A DNA stretch of 64,000 nt from Paenibacillus aurantius (GTDB taxonomy: Bacteria > Bacillota > Bacilli > Paenibacillales > NBRC-103111). Where the stretch lies: positions 6,239,771 to 6,303,770 of the forward strand of contig NZ_CP130318.1 of NCBI RefSeq assembly GCF_032268605.1. Reading direction: 5' to 3'. Below the pieces are notes generated by a model. That model saw only the letters and a list, made by a program, of their open reading frames with translations, was not told the DNA's origin and made no database searches. The position numbers and the translations under genes were made by a program. Shown here piece by piece: positions 42,770 to 52,095 of the stretch. The first letter of the stretch is position 1, and the number at the start of each line of letters is the position of its first letter.

Positions 42770-44131
42770 TTAAGCGCGGGCCGCCGCCACTTCCTGATGC
42801 GACCGGTCCAAGTTGACGAACTTGTTGTAGTTTTTCAAAAAGGCCAGCTCCACCGTTCCGACGGGACCGTTACGCTGCTTCGCAATGATAATCTCGATGA
42901 TGTTCTTCTTCTCGGATTCCTTGTCGTAGTAATCGTCCCGGTACAGGAACGCGACGATGTCGGCGTCCTGCTCGATCGAGCCCGATTCCCGCAGGTCAGA
43001 CATCATCGGGCGCTTGTCCTGCCGCTGCTCGACGCCCCGGCTTAGCTGGGACAGCGCGATAACCGGCACCTCGAGCTCCCTCGCGATCTGCTTCAGCGTC
43101 CGCGAGATTTCGGAGACCTCCTGCTGCCGGTTGTCGCCCTTGCCGCGGCCGTGGATCAGCTGCAAGTAGTCGATCAGGATCATGCCGAGGCCCTTCTCCT
43201 TCTTCAGCCGCCGGCACTTAGCCCGGATATCGGCCACCGTGACCGACGGCGAATCGTCGATGTAGATGTTCGCCTCGGAGAGCGATCCGATCGCCATCGT
43301 CAGCTTCTCCCAGTCGTCACCTTCGAGGAAGCCCGTCCGCAGCCGTCCGGCGTCGACGTTCGCCTCGGCGCAGATCATCCGCTGGACGAGCTGCGAAGCG
43401 CCCATCTCGAGCGAGAAGATCGCGACGGTCTCGCGCTCGCGGACGCCGACGTTCTGCGCGATGTTCAGCGCGAACGCCGTCTTCCCGACGGAAGGACGGG
43501 CGGCGACGATGATGAGGTCCGAGCGTTGGAAGCCGGACGTCATCTTGTCGAGATCGCGGAAGCCGGAAGCGACCCCCGTGGCGCCGCCCTTGTTCTGGAA
43601 GAGGAATTCGACGCGTTCGAATACCTCCATCAGAACATCGCGGATGGCCACGAAGCCGCTTCCCGAGCGGCGGTTCGAGATCTCGAGGATGCGCTGCTCG
43701 GCTTCGCTGAGCAAGCCGCCGACGTCCTCGGCGCTCGCGTAGCCGTTGCTCACGATCGTCGTGGCCGCCCGGATCAGACGCCGGAGCATCGATTTCTCTT
43801 CGACGATCTGCGCGTAGTAATCGATGTTGGCGGCTGTCGGCACTGCGTTGGCAAGCTCCGACAGGAACGAGACGCCTCCTACCGACTCCAATAGCTGCTT
43901 GTCCTGCAGCTTGGCGGTCAAGGTGATGAGGTCAACCGGTTCGTTCGCTTCGGCCAGCTCAATCATGCTCTCGTAAATATGCCGGTGAGCCTCCCGGTAA
44001 AAATCATCGCTGGACACCCGCTCCATAGCGGTAACCAGCGCTTCGCTGTCCAATAGAATTGCCCCGAGCACAGCAAGCTCGGCTTCCGTATTCTGCGGCG
44101 GAACCCGTTCTAGCAGCAGTTCCCCTTCCAT
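42770..44131 (-). CDS. dnaB: Replicative DNA helicase
   Basis: A 453-residue hexameric helicase (called DnaC in B. subtilis) that unwinds DNA at the fork. The N-terminal helical DnaB domain (PPQNTEAELAVLGAILLDSE) is followed by the RecA-like domain with Walker A ARPSVGKTAFALN, Walker B GMILIDYLQLI, and LSQLSRGVEQR. There is no intein. It follows rplI four bases later, the usual rplI-dnaB pairing. Confidence 0.97.
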   Translation of the reverse strand: MEGELLLERVPPQNTEAELAVLGAILLDSEALVTAMERVSSDDFYREAHRHIYESMIELAEANEPVDLITLTAKLQDKQLLESVGGVSFLSELANAVPTAANIDYYAQIVEEKSMLRRLIRAATTIVSNGYASAEDVGGLLSEAEQRILEISNRRSGSGFVAIRDVLMEVFERVEFLFQNKGGATGVASGFRDLDKMTSGFQRSDLIIVAARPSVGKTAFALNIAQNVGVRERETVAIFSLEMGASQLVQRMICAEANVDAGRLRTGFLEGDDWEKLTMAIGSLSEANIYIDDSPSVTVADIRAKCRRLKKEKGLGMILIDYLQLIHGRGKGDNRQQEVSEISRTLKQIARELEVPVIALSQLSRGVEQRQDKRPMMSDLRESGSIEQDADIVAFLYRDDYYDKESEKKNIIEIIIAKQRNGPVGTVELAFLKNYNKFVNLDRSHQEVAAARA

Positions 44132-44135
44132 TTGC

Positions 44136-44582
44136 TTACTCCTCCGTTACTTGCACCTTCAAGACTGCCGTTACTTCCGGATACAGCTTGACCGGCACGT
44201 TCGTTACGCCCAGGACGCGGATGGGCTCGTCGAGCACCATTTTGCGCTTGTCGAGGGAGATTTTGTGCTTTTTCTCCAGCTCCTCGGCGATTTGCTTCGT
44301 CGTGATGGAACCGAACAAGCGGCCGCCTTCCCCGGACTTGCCCTTGATTTGCAGGGTCAGCTCGCCCAGCGTTTCCGCCAGCTTCTGGGCATTGGCCTTC
44401 TCCTGCTCCTTCTTCTTCAGCTCGGCCGCCTTCTGGTTGTCGACGACCTTGATATTGGAATCGGTAGCCGGCTTGGCCAGCGCCTGCTTGAACAGGAAGT
44501 TCTGAGCGTAGCCTTCGGATACCTCTTTGATTTCGCCTTTTTTCCCTTGCCCTTTAACATCCTTCAGCAAAATAACCTTCAT
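44136..44582 (-). CDS. rplI: 50S ribosomal protein L9
   Basis: A 148-residue protein with the typical N-terminal [20 protein letters not shown], an extended Lys-rich linker helix, and the C-terminal domain with [16 protein letters not shown]. It overlaps gdpP by four bases (ATGA). Confidence 0.98.
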   Translation of the reverse strand: MKVILLKDVKGQGKKGEIKEVSEGYAQNFLFKQALAKPATDSNIKVVDNQKAAELKKKEQEKANAQKLAETLGELTLQIKGKSGEGGRLFGSITTKQIAEELEKKHKISLDKRKMVLDEPIRVLGVTNVPVKLYPEVTAVLKVQVTEE

Positions 44583-46540
44583 TCGAATAACCCCTCTTCC
44601 GCTTCAATTTCTTCGAGCGTCTGCTTCAGCAGGCTTTCGGCCTGCTCCAGCGTGGTTTCGAGCTGGGTGGCCGCATTGGTCAGATGGCCGCCTCCGCCGA
44701 GACGCTCCATAATGAGCTGTACGTTGATATCCCCGAGCGATCGGGCGCTGATCCCGATCAGGCCGTCCGGCCGTTCGCTGACGACGAAGGATGCGTACAC
44801 ATCCGTCATGTTCAGCAGCGTATCCGCCACCTGCGCGATAAGCAGCTGGGAATACTTCTGACCCGGCTCCGTAACGGCTATGGCAATATGATCGTACACG
44901 ATTTCGGCGTGCTTGATCACTTCCGCCTTGTCGACATACGTCTGCAGATCTTCCTTCTGAATGCGTTGGATCAGGGCCATGTCGGCCCCGTGACGCCTAA
45001 GGAAGGATGCGGCATCGAACGTTCGAGCCCCGGTGCGGAGGCTGAAGTTCTTCGTGTCCATCGCAATCCCCGCAAGCAGCGAGGTAGCCTCAAGCATATC
45101 CATCTTGAGCTTGTCGTGAAAATATTGCAGCAGCTCGGTCACGAGCTCGCAGGTGGACGAGGCATAGGGCTCGAGATAGACGAGCACCGCCTCCTGGATG
45201 AACTCCTCGCCGCGCCGGTGATGGTCGATTACGACGATCCGGCCCGTCTGCTGCAGGAGCCGCGGCTCCGCCACCATGGATGCTTTGTGGGTGTCCACGA
45301 CCACCGCCAGCGTCCGCGGCGTCATCATCTGCATCGCCTGGTCCGGCGTAATGAACCACCGGCCCAGCCTCTCGTGATCCTCAACCTCGAGCATCAGCTT
45401 CTGGATCGACGGATTCGGCCCCTCCAAGACGATATACCCGTCCTTGCCGCTCACCTGAACGGCCTTCAGGACGCCGATGGCCGCCCCCACGGAGTCCAGG
45501 TCGGGCAGACGGTGTCCCATGATCACGACCTTGTCGCTGTCCTTGATCAGTTCCCTAAGTGCATGGGAGATGACCCTTGCGCGCACCCGGGTCCGCTTCT
45601 CAACGGCATTGGTCTTGCCTCCGTAGAAGGTCGTCTTGGAGCCGACCTTGACGGCGACCTGGTCTCCCCCGCGGCCGAGCGCCATATCGAGGCTGGATTG
45701 GGCCACCTGGCCGAGCTCGGGAATGGTTCCCGGGCCGGCGGCTATCCCGATGCTGAGCGTGAACGGAACCTTGTTCTCGCCCGTCAGGTCGCGCACTTCG
45801 TCGAGAATCTCGAAACGGTCCTGCTCCAGCCGCTGCAGTGCCTTCTGGTTCATGACGATGAAATACCGGTCGGAATTCGTCCGGCGCAGATAGAGATTGT
45901 ACTTCTGCGCCCATTCGCTGATCTCTCCGGTAATCTTGGCCATCACGATGCTTCTCGTCTGGTCGTCCATCCCCTGGGTCGCTTCCTCGAGGTTATCCAT
46001 CATCAGCACCCCCAGGGAGAGCTTCTCTTCCTGGTATCTTTTCTCGAGGTCAGCCGGCCAGGTGATGTCATGGAAGAAGAGCAGCCGCTCCTCCTCGTTA
46101 ACCTGCACCCGGAACATCTTGTCGCCGAGCGGAATATCCACGGTCGGCTCTTTGTCCTTACGACGTTTCAGCTCCGGCAGGACGTCCTGCAGGGGCTCCC
46201 CGATCGCCGATTCCCGGCCGAGAATGTCGGCCAGGTAGGGATTGTGCCACTCGATAACCTTGTTTTCGCTGTAGACGAGAATGCCGATGGGCATCTCCTG
46301 CATCACTTTGCTTCCGGCCTTCTTGACCCGGTGGGAGAGCGTGCCGATGTATTCGTTAAGATCCTTGCGGAAGGCCTTCTCGGCCTGCAGCATGTAGTAG
46401 GCGAGCGCTCCGGTCAGAACCAGCCCCACGAAAGCCGGTACCCAGTGATAAGCGGCGAGCGCGGCAATCAATCCGATGATGAGGACGAAGGTCCAGACTA
46501 TGTGCAGGCCGTGCCACCGCTTTAGCAGAAACTTGGGCAT
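44579..46540 (-). CDS. gdpP: Cyclic-di-AMP phosphodiesterase GdpP (YybT)
   Basis: A 653-residue membrane protein with two N-terminal helices (about 12-52), a PAS domain that can bind heme, a degenerate GGDEF domain, and a C-terminal DHH-DHHA1 domain. DHH motifs include [18 protein letters not shown] and [12 protein letters not shown]; the DHHA1 glycine motif is [10 protein letters not shown]. It hydrolyses c-di-AMP, which sets turgor, potassium uptake and wall stress responses. It lies between the YybS-like gene and rplI, its conserved place, and is coupled to rplI by a four-base overlap. Confidence 0.95.
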   Translation of the reverse strand: MPKFLLKRWHGLHIVWTFVLIIGLIAALAAYHWVPAFVGLVLTGALAYYMLQAEKAFRKDLNEYIGTLSHRVKKAGSKVMQEMPIGILVYSENKVIEWHNPYLADILGRESAIGEPLQDVLPELKRRKDKEPTVDIPLGDKMFRVQVNEEERLLFFHDITWPADLEKRYQEEKLSLGVLMMDNLEEATQGMDDQTRSIVMAKITGEISEWAQKYNLYLRRTNSDRYFIVMNQKALQRLEQDRFEILDEVRDLTGENKVPFTLSIGIAAGPGTIPELGQVAQSSLDMALGRGGDQVAVKVGSKTTFYGGKTNAVEKRTRVRARVISHALRELIKDSDKVVIMGHRLPDLDSVGAAIGVLKAVQVSGKDGYIVLEGPNPSIQKLMLEVEDHERLGRWFITPDQAMQMMTPRTLAVVVDTHKASMVAEPRLLQQTGRIVVIDHHRRGEEFIQEAVLVYLEPYASSTCELVTELLQYFHDKLKMDMLEATSLLAGIAMDTKNFSLRTGARTFDAASFLRRHGADMALIQRIQKEDLQTYVDKAEVIKHAEIVYDHIAIAVTEPGQKYSQLLIAQVADTLLNMTDVYASFVVSERPDGLIGISARSLGDINVQLIMERLGGGGHLTNAATQLETTLEQAESLLKQTLEEIEAEEGLFE

Positions 46541-46564
46541 TTTCTCTATTCGCTCCTCCGGTAC

Positions 46565-47494
46565 TTAGGATTTGTCGGCAAACCGCTCCCGAATGGCAAA
46601 CATCGTATCGAACAATCCCACCATGCTGAACAAATAGATAAAGGGGGGAAAGAGAATCGTGAGGCATACGGCGGCTGCCGGCAGGAACCTTCCTTTGCGT
46701 TTGTGATAGGTGACATAGCTGAGAAAGGATAAGGCCTGCACCGCAAAAGCAAAGGTCAGCAGGGGAAGCAGGTTCCACACGACCGTAAACAGAAACGGAT
46801 CCGAGTCGGGCTTGACCATGAAGTCCAGAATCATAACCGCGAGGTAGTACCACACCAGCGACTTCGGAAGCTTCCATTTGCGGACGGGCGACAAAGCGGG
46901 TACGGTCACTCCCGTTTTCCGGAGCAGCCAGCGTCCTGCGGCATGGCAGACAAAAACATACCACACACAGAAGGCAATCATAAATACCGGAAGCGATTGG
47001 ATGACGTAATACACGCTGTTGTCGATCGTCTCAGGGGTCACCATGCTCTTCCACGCTTCGGGTAACGACACCAGGCTGTCGGTCAGCATGGTGCGCAGCG
47101 ATTCGACCAGGTTGTAGCCGAACAGCTTGGAGACCACAAGCAGAACCAGAAGCTCCGCGAGCAGCGTCAGCGTCCCGGACAGAATCGCGAGCCGGGCGAG
47201 GTTCCTTTTGCGGTACATCCGTTGCATGGCGATGACGGAAGGCAGGAAGAACAGCGGAAGAGCGCCCAAGACGAGCCCGAGGGTTCCCCCGAGCAGGTAG
47301 GCGGCTAACAGTGCCGCTGCGGCCGTCAAGGCGAATTTGGTCCGGCTGACGGCCATATAAAGAAAGAAAACCGGTACCATAATGAAGTTGATCGTCACCA
47401 GGTTAAGGACCGGTACAAGGAACAACACGAGCATTATCAGGTACCCGGCCACCCACAACAGCGGCAGCCGAAGGCTTGGAAGGATTCGGTTCAC
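46565..47494 (-). CDS. DUF2232 (YybS-like) membrane protein
   Basis: A 309-residue protein with about seven or eight membrane helices and the family-typical FLPSVIAMQRMYRKRNLARL stretch. It is always beside gdpP in Bacilli and may act in the same membrane process; no activity is known. It probably starts at GTG 47494. It is 24 bases from gdpP, so likely co-transcribed. Confidence 0.85.
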   Translation of the reverse strand: MNRILPSLRLPLLWVAGYLIMLVLFLVPVLNLVTINFIMVPVFFLYMAVSRTKFALTAAAALLAAYLLGGTLGLVLGALPLFFLPSVIAMQRMYRKRNLARLAILSGTLTLLAELLVLLVVSKLFGYNLVESLRTMLTDSLVSLPEAWKSMVTPETIDNSVYYVIQSLPVFMIAFCVWYVFVCHAAGRWLLRKTGVTVPALSPVRKWKLPKSLVWYYLAVMILDFMVKPDSDPFLFTVVWNLLPLLTFAFAVQALSFLSYVTYHKRKGRFLPAAAVCLTILFPPFIYLFSMVGLFDTMFAIRERFADKS

Positions 47495-47595
47495 CCGGAT
47501 TCACGCTACTCTCCTACTTAGACTTTACCCTTAATTATAGCACATAACCGCCTCAAAAAGTGCAGCCCCGCCCCGGCCCTGGTCCCCCCCTAAAT

Positions 47596-47628
47596 AAAAA
47601 AACAGAATGGAAGGTCCATTCTGTTTTT
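47596..47628 (-). terminator. Terminator of the rpsF-ssb-rpsR operon
   Basis: ACAGAATGGA pairs with TCCATTCTGT across a three-base loop, flanked by A-runs and T-runs on both sides. Confidence 0.88.
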
Positions 47629-47637
47629 AGATGCTTC

Positions 47638-47919
47638 TTACTCGGTTGTGTAAGGCAGCAGGGCGATTTGACGGGAACGCTTGATCGCGATCGTCAAAGC
47701 ACGCTGATACTTAGCCGAAGTTCCCGTTACACGGCGAGGAAGGATCTTCCCGCGCTCGCTGATGAACTTCTTAAGCGTATCGATATCTTTATAGTCAATG
47801 TGAGTGATTTTGTTAACCGTGAAGTAGCACACTTTACGGCGCTTGTTGCGTCCGCCTTTACGGCTGAACTTACGCTCGCTGCGCTCTTCCCCGCCATTGT
47901 CTCTTTGCTTGAAGGCCAT
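47638..47919 (-). CDS. rpsR: 30S ribosomal protein S18
   Basis: A 93-residue protein with the conserved core [20 protein letters not shown] and [15 protein letters not shown]. It binds S6 in the platform of the small subunit. It is last gene of rpsF-ssb-rpsR. The N-terminal 25 residues are Lys/Arg-rich and a little longer than usual. Confidence 0.98.
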   Translation of the reverse strand: MAFKQRDNGGEERSERKFSRKGGRNKRRKVCYFTVNKITHIDYKDIDTLKKFISERGKILPRRVTGTSAKYQRALTIAIKRSRQIALLPYTTE

Positions 47920-47938
47920 TCGAATTCATCCCTTTCTC

Positions 47939-48418
47939 TTAAAATGGCAAATCATCATCCGATATGTCGATCGGCTTGCCATCGTCGCTGAAAGGATCCT
48001 TATTGCCGTTATCCCGCGGTTTCTCGTACCGGTTGCCGCTTCCGCTGCCCCCGCCCGAGTATTCTTCCCGGTTTCCACCACCGCCGCCTTCCCGGCTGTT
48101 AGCCGATTCGAGGAAACGGACGTTATCGGCAACCACTTCAGTAACATAGACCTTGCGGCCTTCGTTATTGTCGTAGCTGCGGATTTGAAGCCGTCCTTCC
48201 ACTGCGGCCAGACGGCCCTTGCGCAAGTAGTTTGCACAGGTTTCCGCCAGCTGACGCCAGGTGACGATATTGATGAAATCCGCTTCCCGCTCATTCTGCT
48301 GGTTGGAGAACGGCCGGTCCACCGCCAGGGTGAACTGGGTTACCGCCACTCCCGCCGGCGTATACCGGAGTTCCGGATCACGAGTCAATCTTCCGATTAG
48401 AATGATACGATTTAACAT
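47939..48418 (-). CDS. ssb: Single-stranded DNA-binding protein
   Basis: A 159-residue SSB. The N-terminal OB-fold ([20 protein letters not shown]) is followed by a flexible Gly/Asn/Ser-rich linker and the acidic tip DISDDDLPF that recruits replication and repair proteins. GGAGGG precedes the ATG. It is the middle gene of the rpsF operon. Confidence 0.98.
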   Translation of the reverse strand: MLNRIILIGRLTRDPELRYTPAGVAVTQFTLAVDRPFSNQQNEREADFINIVTWRQLAETCANYLRKGRLAAVEGRLQIRSYDNNEGRKVYVTEVVADNVRFLESANSREGGGGGNREEYSGGGSGSGNRYEKPRDNGNKDPFSDDGKPIDISDDDLPF

Positions 48419-48462
48419 TAAGGTTCCCTCCCCCGCGTACGAATGGGCAACTAATGGGGCTA

Positions 48463-48753
48463 TTAAGCGACTACGTCGTTAGTGATCAGGTAACGAATGA
48501 CTTCATCGGAAATCTTCATTACGCGCTCGAGTTCCGCTACTACGGCCGGTTCGGCCTGGAAGTTGACGAGCACATAGTGGCCGTCACGGAATTTCTCGAT
48601 CTCATACGCCAAGCGACGCTTACCCATTACATTGCTCTTCGTAATTTCGCCGCCGCCGTTGGTAATGACGTTCTGAAATTTCTCGATAGCGGACTGAACA
48701 TTCTCTTCTTCAATGTCCGTACGAATGATGTACATTACTTCATAGTTGCGCAT
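48463..48753 (-). CDS. rpsF: 30S ribosomal protein S6
   Basis: A 96-residue protein beginning [20 protein letters not shown], with the family motif [21 protein letters not shown]. The ATG at 48753 is fixed by AAGGAGGTG upstream; the longer frame is rejected. The mRNA leader can sequester that ribosome site; see the leader entry. Confidence 0.98.
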   Translation of the reverse strand: MRNYEVMYIIRTDIEEENVQSAIEKFQNVITNGGGEITKSNVMGKRRLAYEIEKFRDGHYVLVNFQAEPAVVAELERVMKISDEVIRYLITNDVVA

Positions 48754-48765
48754 GGATTTATTCAC

Positions 48766-48810
48766 CTCCTTATGGACTGTACGGCTCCCTCCAAAGGGGA
48801 GCAAGGAGCG
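48766..48810 (-). promoter_or_regulatory. S6:S18-type autoregulatory leader of rpsF
   Basis: In the rpsF leader CTCCTT pairs with the AAGGAG ribosome site, and inside it GCTCC(CC) pairs with GGGAGC. An unpaired CCG follows the inner stem on the 3' side, the key recognition triplet in the known S6:S18-binding leader. Excess S6-S18 could therefore block translation of the operon. Confidence 0.5.
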
Positions 48811-49026
48811 AGGATTAGCTGTATCTCAAAACTCGCACCATATCAATATAACAAATTGCGGTACGGATTACAAGCTTACAGATATAGCCAGCGTATGTAG
48901 TTTCACAGAGCTTCCGTCTTCAGAAAGCGACCTAAGCGGCTGGTCTCCCCTCTCACCTCTCACCGTCTTCGCTTACCCTTAAATTGGCTGGATGGCCCGA
49001 GGGAACGCGGCGGATACTACCCCTAG

Positions 49027-49055
49027 TGCCTTATCCGGTCATATTGTCGGCGGAA
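49027..49055 (+). repeat. Degenerate half-copy of the origin-region intergenic repeat
   Basis: TGCCTTATCCGGT followed by a TTGTC-GCGG pattern resembles the left half of the repeats at 55568, 55795 and 57214. The right half is not recognisable. The 48754-49101 gap otherwise holds only the rpsF leader and promoter region. Confidence 0.35.
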
Positions 49056-49101
49056 GGCAGACAGAATTTCGGGAATTCATCCCAGGCGGGGAGGTGGAAC
49101 C

Positions 49102-49284
49102 ATGGGAGAAAGAACACAATTTAACCCGGGCGACAAAGCCCCGAACAGCGGGCATTATATCGAAACCGGGGAGAACGATTTTCATACCGGCATTAACGAT
49201 CCTCAAGTGATTACCCTCGAGGCAGGCGAGCGTTTTCCGGAAACGACCAACCACAACCGCAAATGGATCCGCAAGCACCGTTAA
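49102..49284 (+). CDS. YjzC family small protein
   Basis: A 60-residue protein beginning MGERTQFNPGDKAPNSGHYI and ending GERFPETTNHNRKWIRKHR, the conserved YjzC pattern. GGGGAGG precedes the ATG. The family is found in spore-forming Bacilli and its role is unknown. It heads a run of three small plus-strand genes, 25 bases before the next. Confidence 0.88.
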   Translation: MGERTQFNPGDKAPNSGHYIETGENDFHTGINDPQVITLEAGERFPETTNHNRKWIRKHR

Positions 49285-49309
49285 CCTGAAGAAAGAAGGA
49301 TGAACCGTC

Positions 49310-49564
49310 ATGCTTAAACCTTTTACATTCACCGTTATCTTCGCCGTGATCGGCCTGCTCCTGTGTTTCGTTCACTACCAGGGCTGGGATCCTAAAAATA
49401 TCATCCTGTTCTCCTTCAGCGTGCCCTTGTGGTTTATTCCCTTATTTACCAGCTCCCGTAACATCAACCCGGCAGCGGCCTATCTTCTTACCGTCGCTTC
49501 CTGGGCCGTGATAGGCTATATCGTCGACCGCTTCGTTTACCGGCGCGGAAGCTCTACGTATTGA
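49310..49564 (+). CDS. Small membrane protein, function unknown
   Basis: An 84-residue protein with three hydrophobic segments (about residues 6-24, 30-46 and 56-74) and a basic C-terminus. GAAAGAAGGA precedes the ATG. It lies in a small run with the YjzC-like gene and a 37-residue membrane peptide. No family recognised. Confidence 0.7.
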   Translation: MLKPFTFTVIFAVIGLLLCFVHYQGWDPKNIILFSFSVPLWFIPLFTSSRNINPAAAYLLTVASWAVIGYIVDRFVYRRGSSTY

Positions 49565-49574
49565 GGTGAGGGAC

Positions 49575-49688
49575 ATGTTCAACAAATCGAAATACGACGA
49601 AGGAACGAACCATTTTCTCTATCTCAGCCTATTCATATGGCTTCTTTTCCTCGTCATGGTCTTTCTCTGCTACTACTTGACTCGTTAA
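49575..49688 (+). CDS. 37-residue single-pass membrane peptide
   Basis: The frame reads MFNKSKYDEGTNHFLYLSLF and continues into a strongly hydrophobic helix ending YYLTR. GAGGTGAGGG precedes the ATG, and the gene begins 11 bases after the previous stop. Spacing, ribosome site and helix make it a credible small membrane protein; role unknown. Confidence 0.6.
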   Translation: MFNKSKYDEGTNHFLYLSLFIWLLFLVMVFLCYYLTR

Positions 49689-49773
49689 GCCGGCAAAATA
49701 AATAATACCCCCCACGTTAGAGACGGCTAACGCAGAAGGTATTGGGTAAACGTATGTATGCAAAAATATCGAA

Positions 49774-49864
49774 TGGCGGAGAGAGTGGGATTCGAACCCA
49801 CGCACGCTTTGACACGCCTAGCTGATTTCGAGTCAGCCCCCTTGGGCCTCTTGGGTACCTCTCC
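49774..49864 (-). tRNA. tRNA-Ser (anticodon CGA)
   Basis: A 91-base tRNA with encoded CCA. The acceptor stem GGAGAGG/TCTCTCC has discriminator G, the anticodon loop CTCGAAA sits on stem GCTGA/TCAGC, a long variable arm marks serine, and the T-arm is GTGGG-TTCGAAT-CCCAC. Anticodon CGA reads UCG. Confidence 0.95.
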
Positions 49865-49944
49865 GTATGAGAAACACGAACAAAATGTATTGTACCACAA
49901 CCCAAGGCATCTATGCAACGCCAAAAAATAGAAGCTGCGCCGCC

Positions 49945-50163
49945 CTATTCCTGGCCCTCTTTTGGGAAGGACGGATTGGAGCGCAGCACTTTTTTGAGCT
50001 TGCTTTCGAACTTGGCCCGCGGAACGAGCACACTGTGCTTGCAGCCTACACAGCGGATGCGGATATCCATCCCCATCCGGATCACTTCCATTTCATTGGT
50101 GCCGCACGGGTGCGGCTTTTTCATTTGGACGATGTCTCCCAGCTGGAAGGCTTTGCGCTCCAT
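49945..50163 (-). CDS. DUF951 family protein
   Basis: A 72-residue protein with the typical FQLGDIVQMKKPHPCGTNEM and IRIRCVGCKHSVLVPR stretches. A Cys in each half suggests a zinc or RNA-binding beta-barrel. The ATG at 50163 is four bases after the mscS-like stop and has GGGGG upstream. It is homologous to YyzM, and its position next to the MscS-like gene and the yya genes is conserved. Function unknown. Confidence 0.88.
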   Translation of the reverse strand: MERKAFQLGDIVQMKKPHPCGTNEMEVIRMGMDIRIRCVGCKHSVLVPRAKFESKLKKVLRSNPSFPKEGQE

Positions 50164-50167
50164 GGCA

Positions 50168-51073
50168 TTATCCCCCTTTTTCCGTTGGCGAATAGTTGAT
50201 CTTCGGTACTTCCATTTGCTTCTCAAGCAGGGCTTTCTTGATTCCTTCATTAAGAACACGCGTAACCGTGCCTTGAGTGTTCGGTTTACACTCCGCGGCA
50301 ATCCGCAGCGTAAAGTTGCTGTCCCCAAGCGTTTGGATGCCAAGTATCTCGGGCTCTTTTACGATGTTCTCATGAGCTTCGTGAAGGTTATGCAGAATTC
50401 CCTTCAGCACCTGCTGCGTCTTCTCCATATCATCTTCGTAGGAGAACGAAATGTCGATCACGGCAAGCGAGTTATGGACAGAAAAGTTCGTAACCGCCGC
50501 AATCGTTCCGTTCGGGATGATATGAACCTCTCCTGTCCACGTTCTCAGCGTGGTAACCCGTAGGCCGATCGCTTCCACTGTTCCTTTGAAAGCCCCTGTC
50601 TGAATCGTATCCCCTACCGCAAATTGGTCTTCAAAGATAATGAAGAAGCCGGTAATGACGTCCTTCACCATGCTTTGGGCCCCGAAGCCGATTGCCAGTC
50701 CCAGCACCCCGGCCCCCGCCAGAAGCGGACCGAGGTTGAAGCCCAGCTGGCTGACGACGAGCAGAATGGTAATAAAATTCACCACATACGAGACGGTATT
50801 CTCTATGAGCCGTCCGATTGTCCGGGTCCTGCGGGGGTCAAACCGCAGCGGGCTGCGTTCCCTTTCCACCATCATATGCGTGATGGCTTTTTGGGCGATC
50901 TTGATAATAATCCGGCCGACAATCCAGATGACCAGCACTTTGATGATCCCGCCCGCCCAATTCGTCCAATTTACCGGATCGGTGAAATAGTCGGATATGG
51001 AGTTCAATTGGTTCTTGGCATTTGTCAGCTGGTTCATGGAAGCCAATCCGGCGGCGGATAGAATAGGCAGCAA
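50168..51073 (-). CDS. MscS family mechanosensitive channel
   Basis: A protein of about 301 residues with three N-terminal membrane helices and the pore-lining, Gly/Ala-rich GPLLAGAGVLGLAIGFGAQS followed by MVKDVITGFFIIFEDQFAVGD, then the beta domain with GTVEAIGLRVTTLRTWTGEV. It releases small solutes during osmotic downshock. The start is taken at TTG 51073 because AGGAGG lies eight bases before it; longer frames would run into the DUF3343 gene. Small-conductance family member. Confidence 0.9.
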   Translation of the reverse strand: MLPILSAAGLASMNQLTNAKNQLNSISDYFTDPVNWTNWAGGIIKVLVIWIVGRIIIKIAQKAITHMMVERERSPLRFDPRRTRTIGRLIENTVSYVVNFITILLVVSQLGFNLGPLLAGAGVLGLAIGFGAQSMVKDVITGFFIIFEDQFAVGDTIQTGAFKGTVEAIGLRVTTLRTWTGEVHIIPNGTIAAVTNFSVHNSLAVIDISFSYEDDMEKTQQVLKGILHNLHEAHENIVKEPEILGIQTLGDSNFTLRIAAECKPNTQGTVTRVLNEGIKKALLEKQMEVPKINYSPTEKGG

Positions 51074-51134
51074 AGCTGTTCCCTCCTGTGATGTTATCGG
51101 CTTATGCGGGATTAATAGCCCCGCTCCCTGGTCT

Positions 51135-51389
51135 CTATGATCTATCGATCGTAACATATTCCCCTTCGGATTTGAAATAGATTCCCCTTATCTCCACCTT
51201 CTCGGACCGCAGAATCTCCTGCACCTCCGGAAGACGGCTTCCGTCGAATTCGATCGAGATGGCACAGCCTGCCGTAATCTCCTTCGGAGTAGGAAAAAGA
51301 TCGATTTCGATATCCGCGTATTCAAGCAGCATCTCGGCCCGCAGGGCCTGCTGGGTCGAATCAAAAGCGATGAGCATCGGCTCGTTCAT
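51135..51389 (-). CDS. DUF3343 protein (putative sulfur/selenium carrier-like)
   Basis: An 84-residue protein with the DUF3343 pattern: LIAFDSTQQALRAEMLLEYA near the N-terminus and PTPKEITAGCAISIEF with the conserved Cys. Members look like small carriers that could bind persulfide. It is upstream of the MscS-like gene in the same direction. The family link to the cysteine-desulfurase-like gene at 53 kb is only suggestive. Confidence 0.85.
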   Translation of the reverse strand: MNEPMLIAFDSTQQALRAEMLLEYADIEIDLFPTPKEITAGCAISIEFDGSRLPEVQEILRSEKVEIRGIYFKSEGEYVTIDRS

Positions 51390-51486
51390 GACTGTCTCCC
51401 TCTTTTTTTCGTCGGCCTCCTCCGGTTACGTATAAAACTAGCTTGGCGTTCGTATACTAGTAAAAATACGATCTCCGGAGGAATCT

Positions 51487-52095
51487 ATGAAACCATCATC
51501 TTCTACCGAGAGTCAAGCCGTCCCTTCCTTCCCGACCCCTTTTCCATCCTCTTCCCGCATTACGGACCAGCTGACCGAGCGTTTCAACCGGATTCCTCCC
51601 GAGCAGCCGATCGTGTTCGTCTGTGTGGGGACAGACCGCTCGACAGGCGATGCCCTGGGGCCCTTGGTCGGCACCCGCCTCAAGCGCTACAATTTTACGG
51701 ACATTCATCTATACGGCACCCTCGATCATCCGGTTCACGCCATGAATCTCGGGGAAACGCTGGATACGGTCTCCCGCGATTATGCCGATGCTTATGTGGT
51801 AGCGATCGATGCCTGCCTGGGGCAGCTGTCGAGTGTGGGAAGCATCAAGGTGCATGACGGCCCGCTTAAGCCCGGCGCCGGGGTTAACAAGGAACTCCCG
51901 CCGGTCGGGGATATCCACATTACCGGAATCGTGAATGTCGGCGGCTTTATGGAGTATTTTGTCCTGCAGAACACCCGTTTAAGCCTCGTGATGAACATGG
52001 CGGAAGAGATTTCCAAATCCATCTATATTTCCCTTCTTAATGCCAACCGGCTGGCGGTTTTCGCTACTCCTTCTTTGAGGCGGTTAAACCAATAA
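51487..52095 (+). CDS. yyaC: Spore protease YyaC
   Basis: A 202-residue protein of the YyaC family, related to the germination protease fold. It shows IVFVCVGTDRSTGDALGPLV, VVAIDACLGQLSSVG and VNVGGFMEYFVLQNTRLSLV. It indicates that the organism makes endospores. GGAGG precedes the ATG. Its end overlaps the convergent DUF4446 gene by 32 bases. Confidence 0.93.
   Translation: MKPSSSTESQAVPSFPTPFPSSSRITDQLTERFNRIPPEQPIVFVCVGTDRSTGDALGPLVGTRLKRYNFTDIHLYGTLDHPVHAMNLGETLDTVSRDYADAYVVAIDACLGQLSSVGSIKVHDGPLKPGAGVNKELPPVGDIHITGIVNVGGFMEYFVLQNTRLSLVMNMAEEISKSIYISLLNANRLAVFATPSLRRLNQ

Noticed and set aside
44684..46525. A 613-codon plus-strand frame opposite gdpP
   Set aside because: Shadow of gdpP; composition is typical of antisense frames in GC-rich genes.
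49700..49745. A hairpin after the 37-residue peptide gene as terminator
   Set aside because: AATACC/GGTATT and GTTAG/CTAAC can pair, but no T-run follows, so it is not called.
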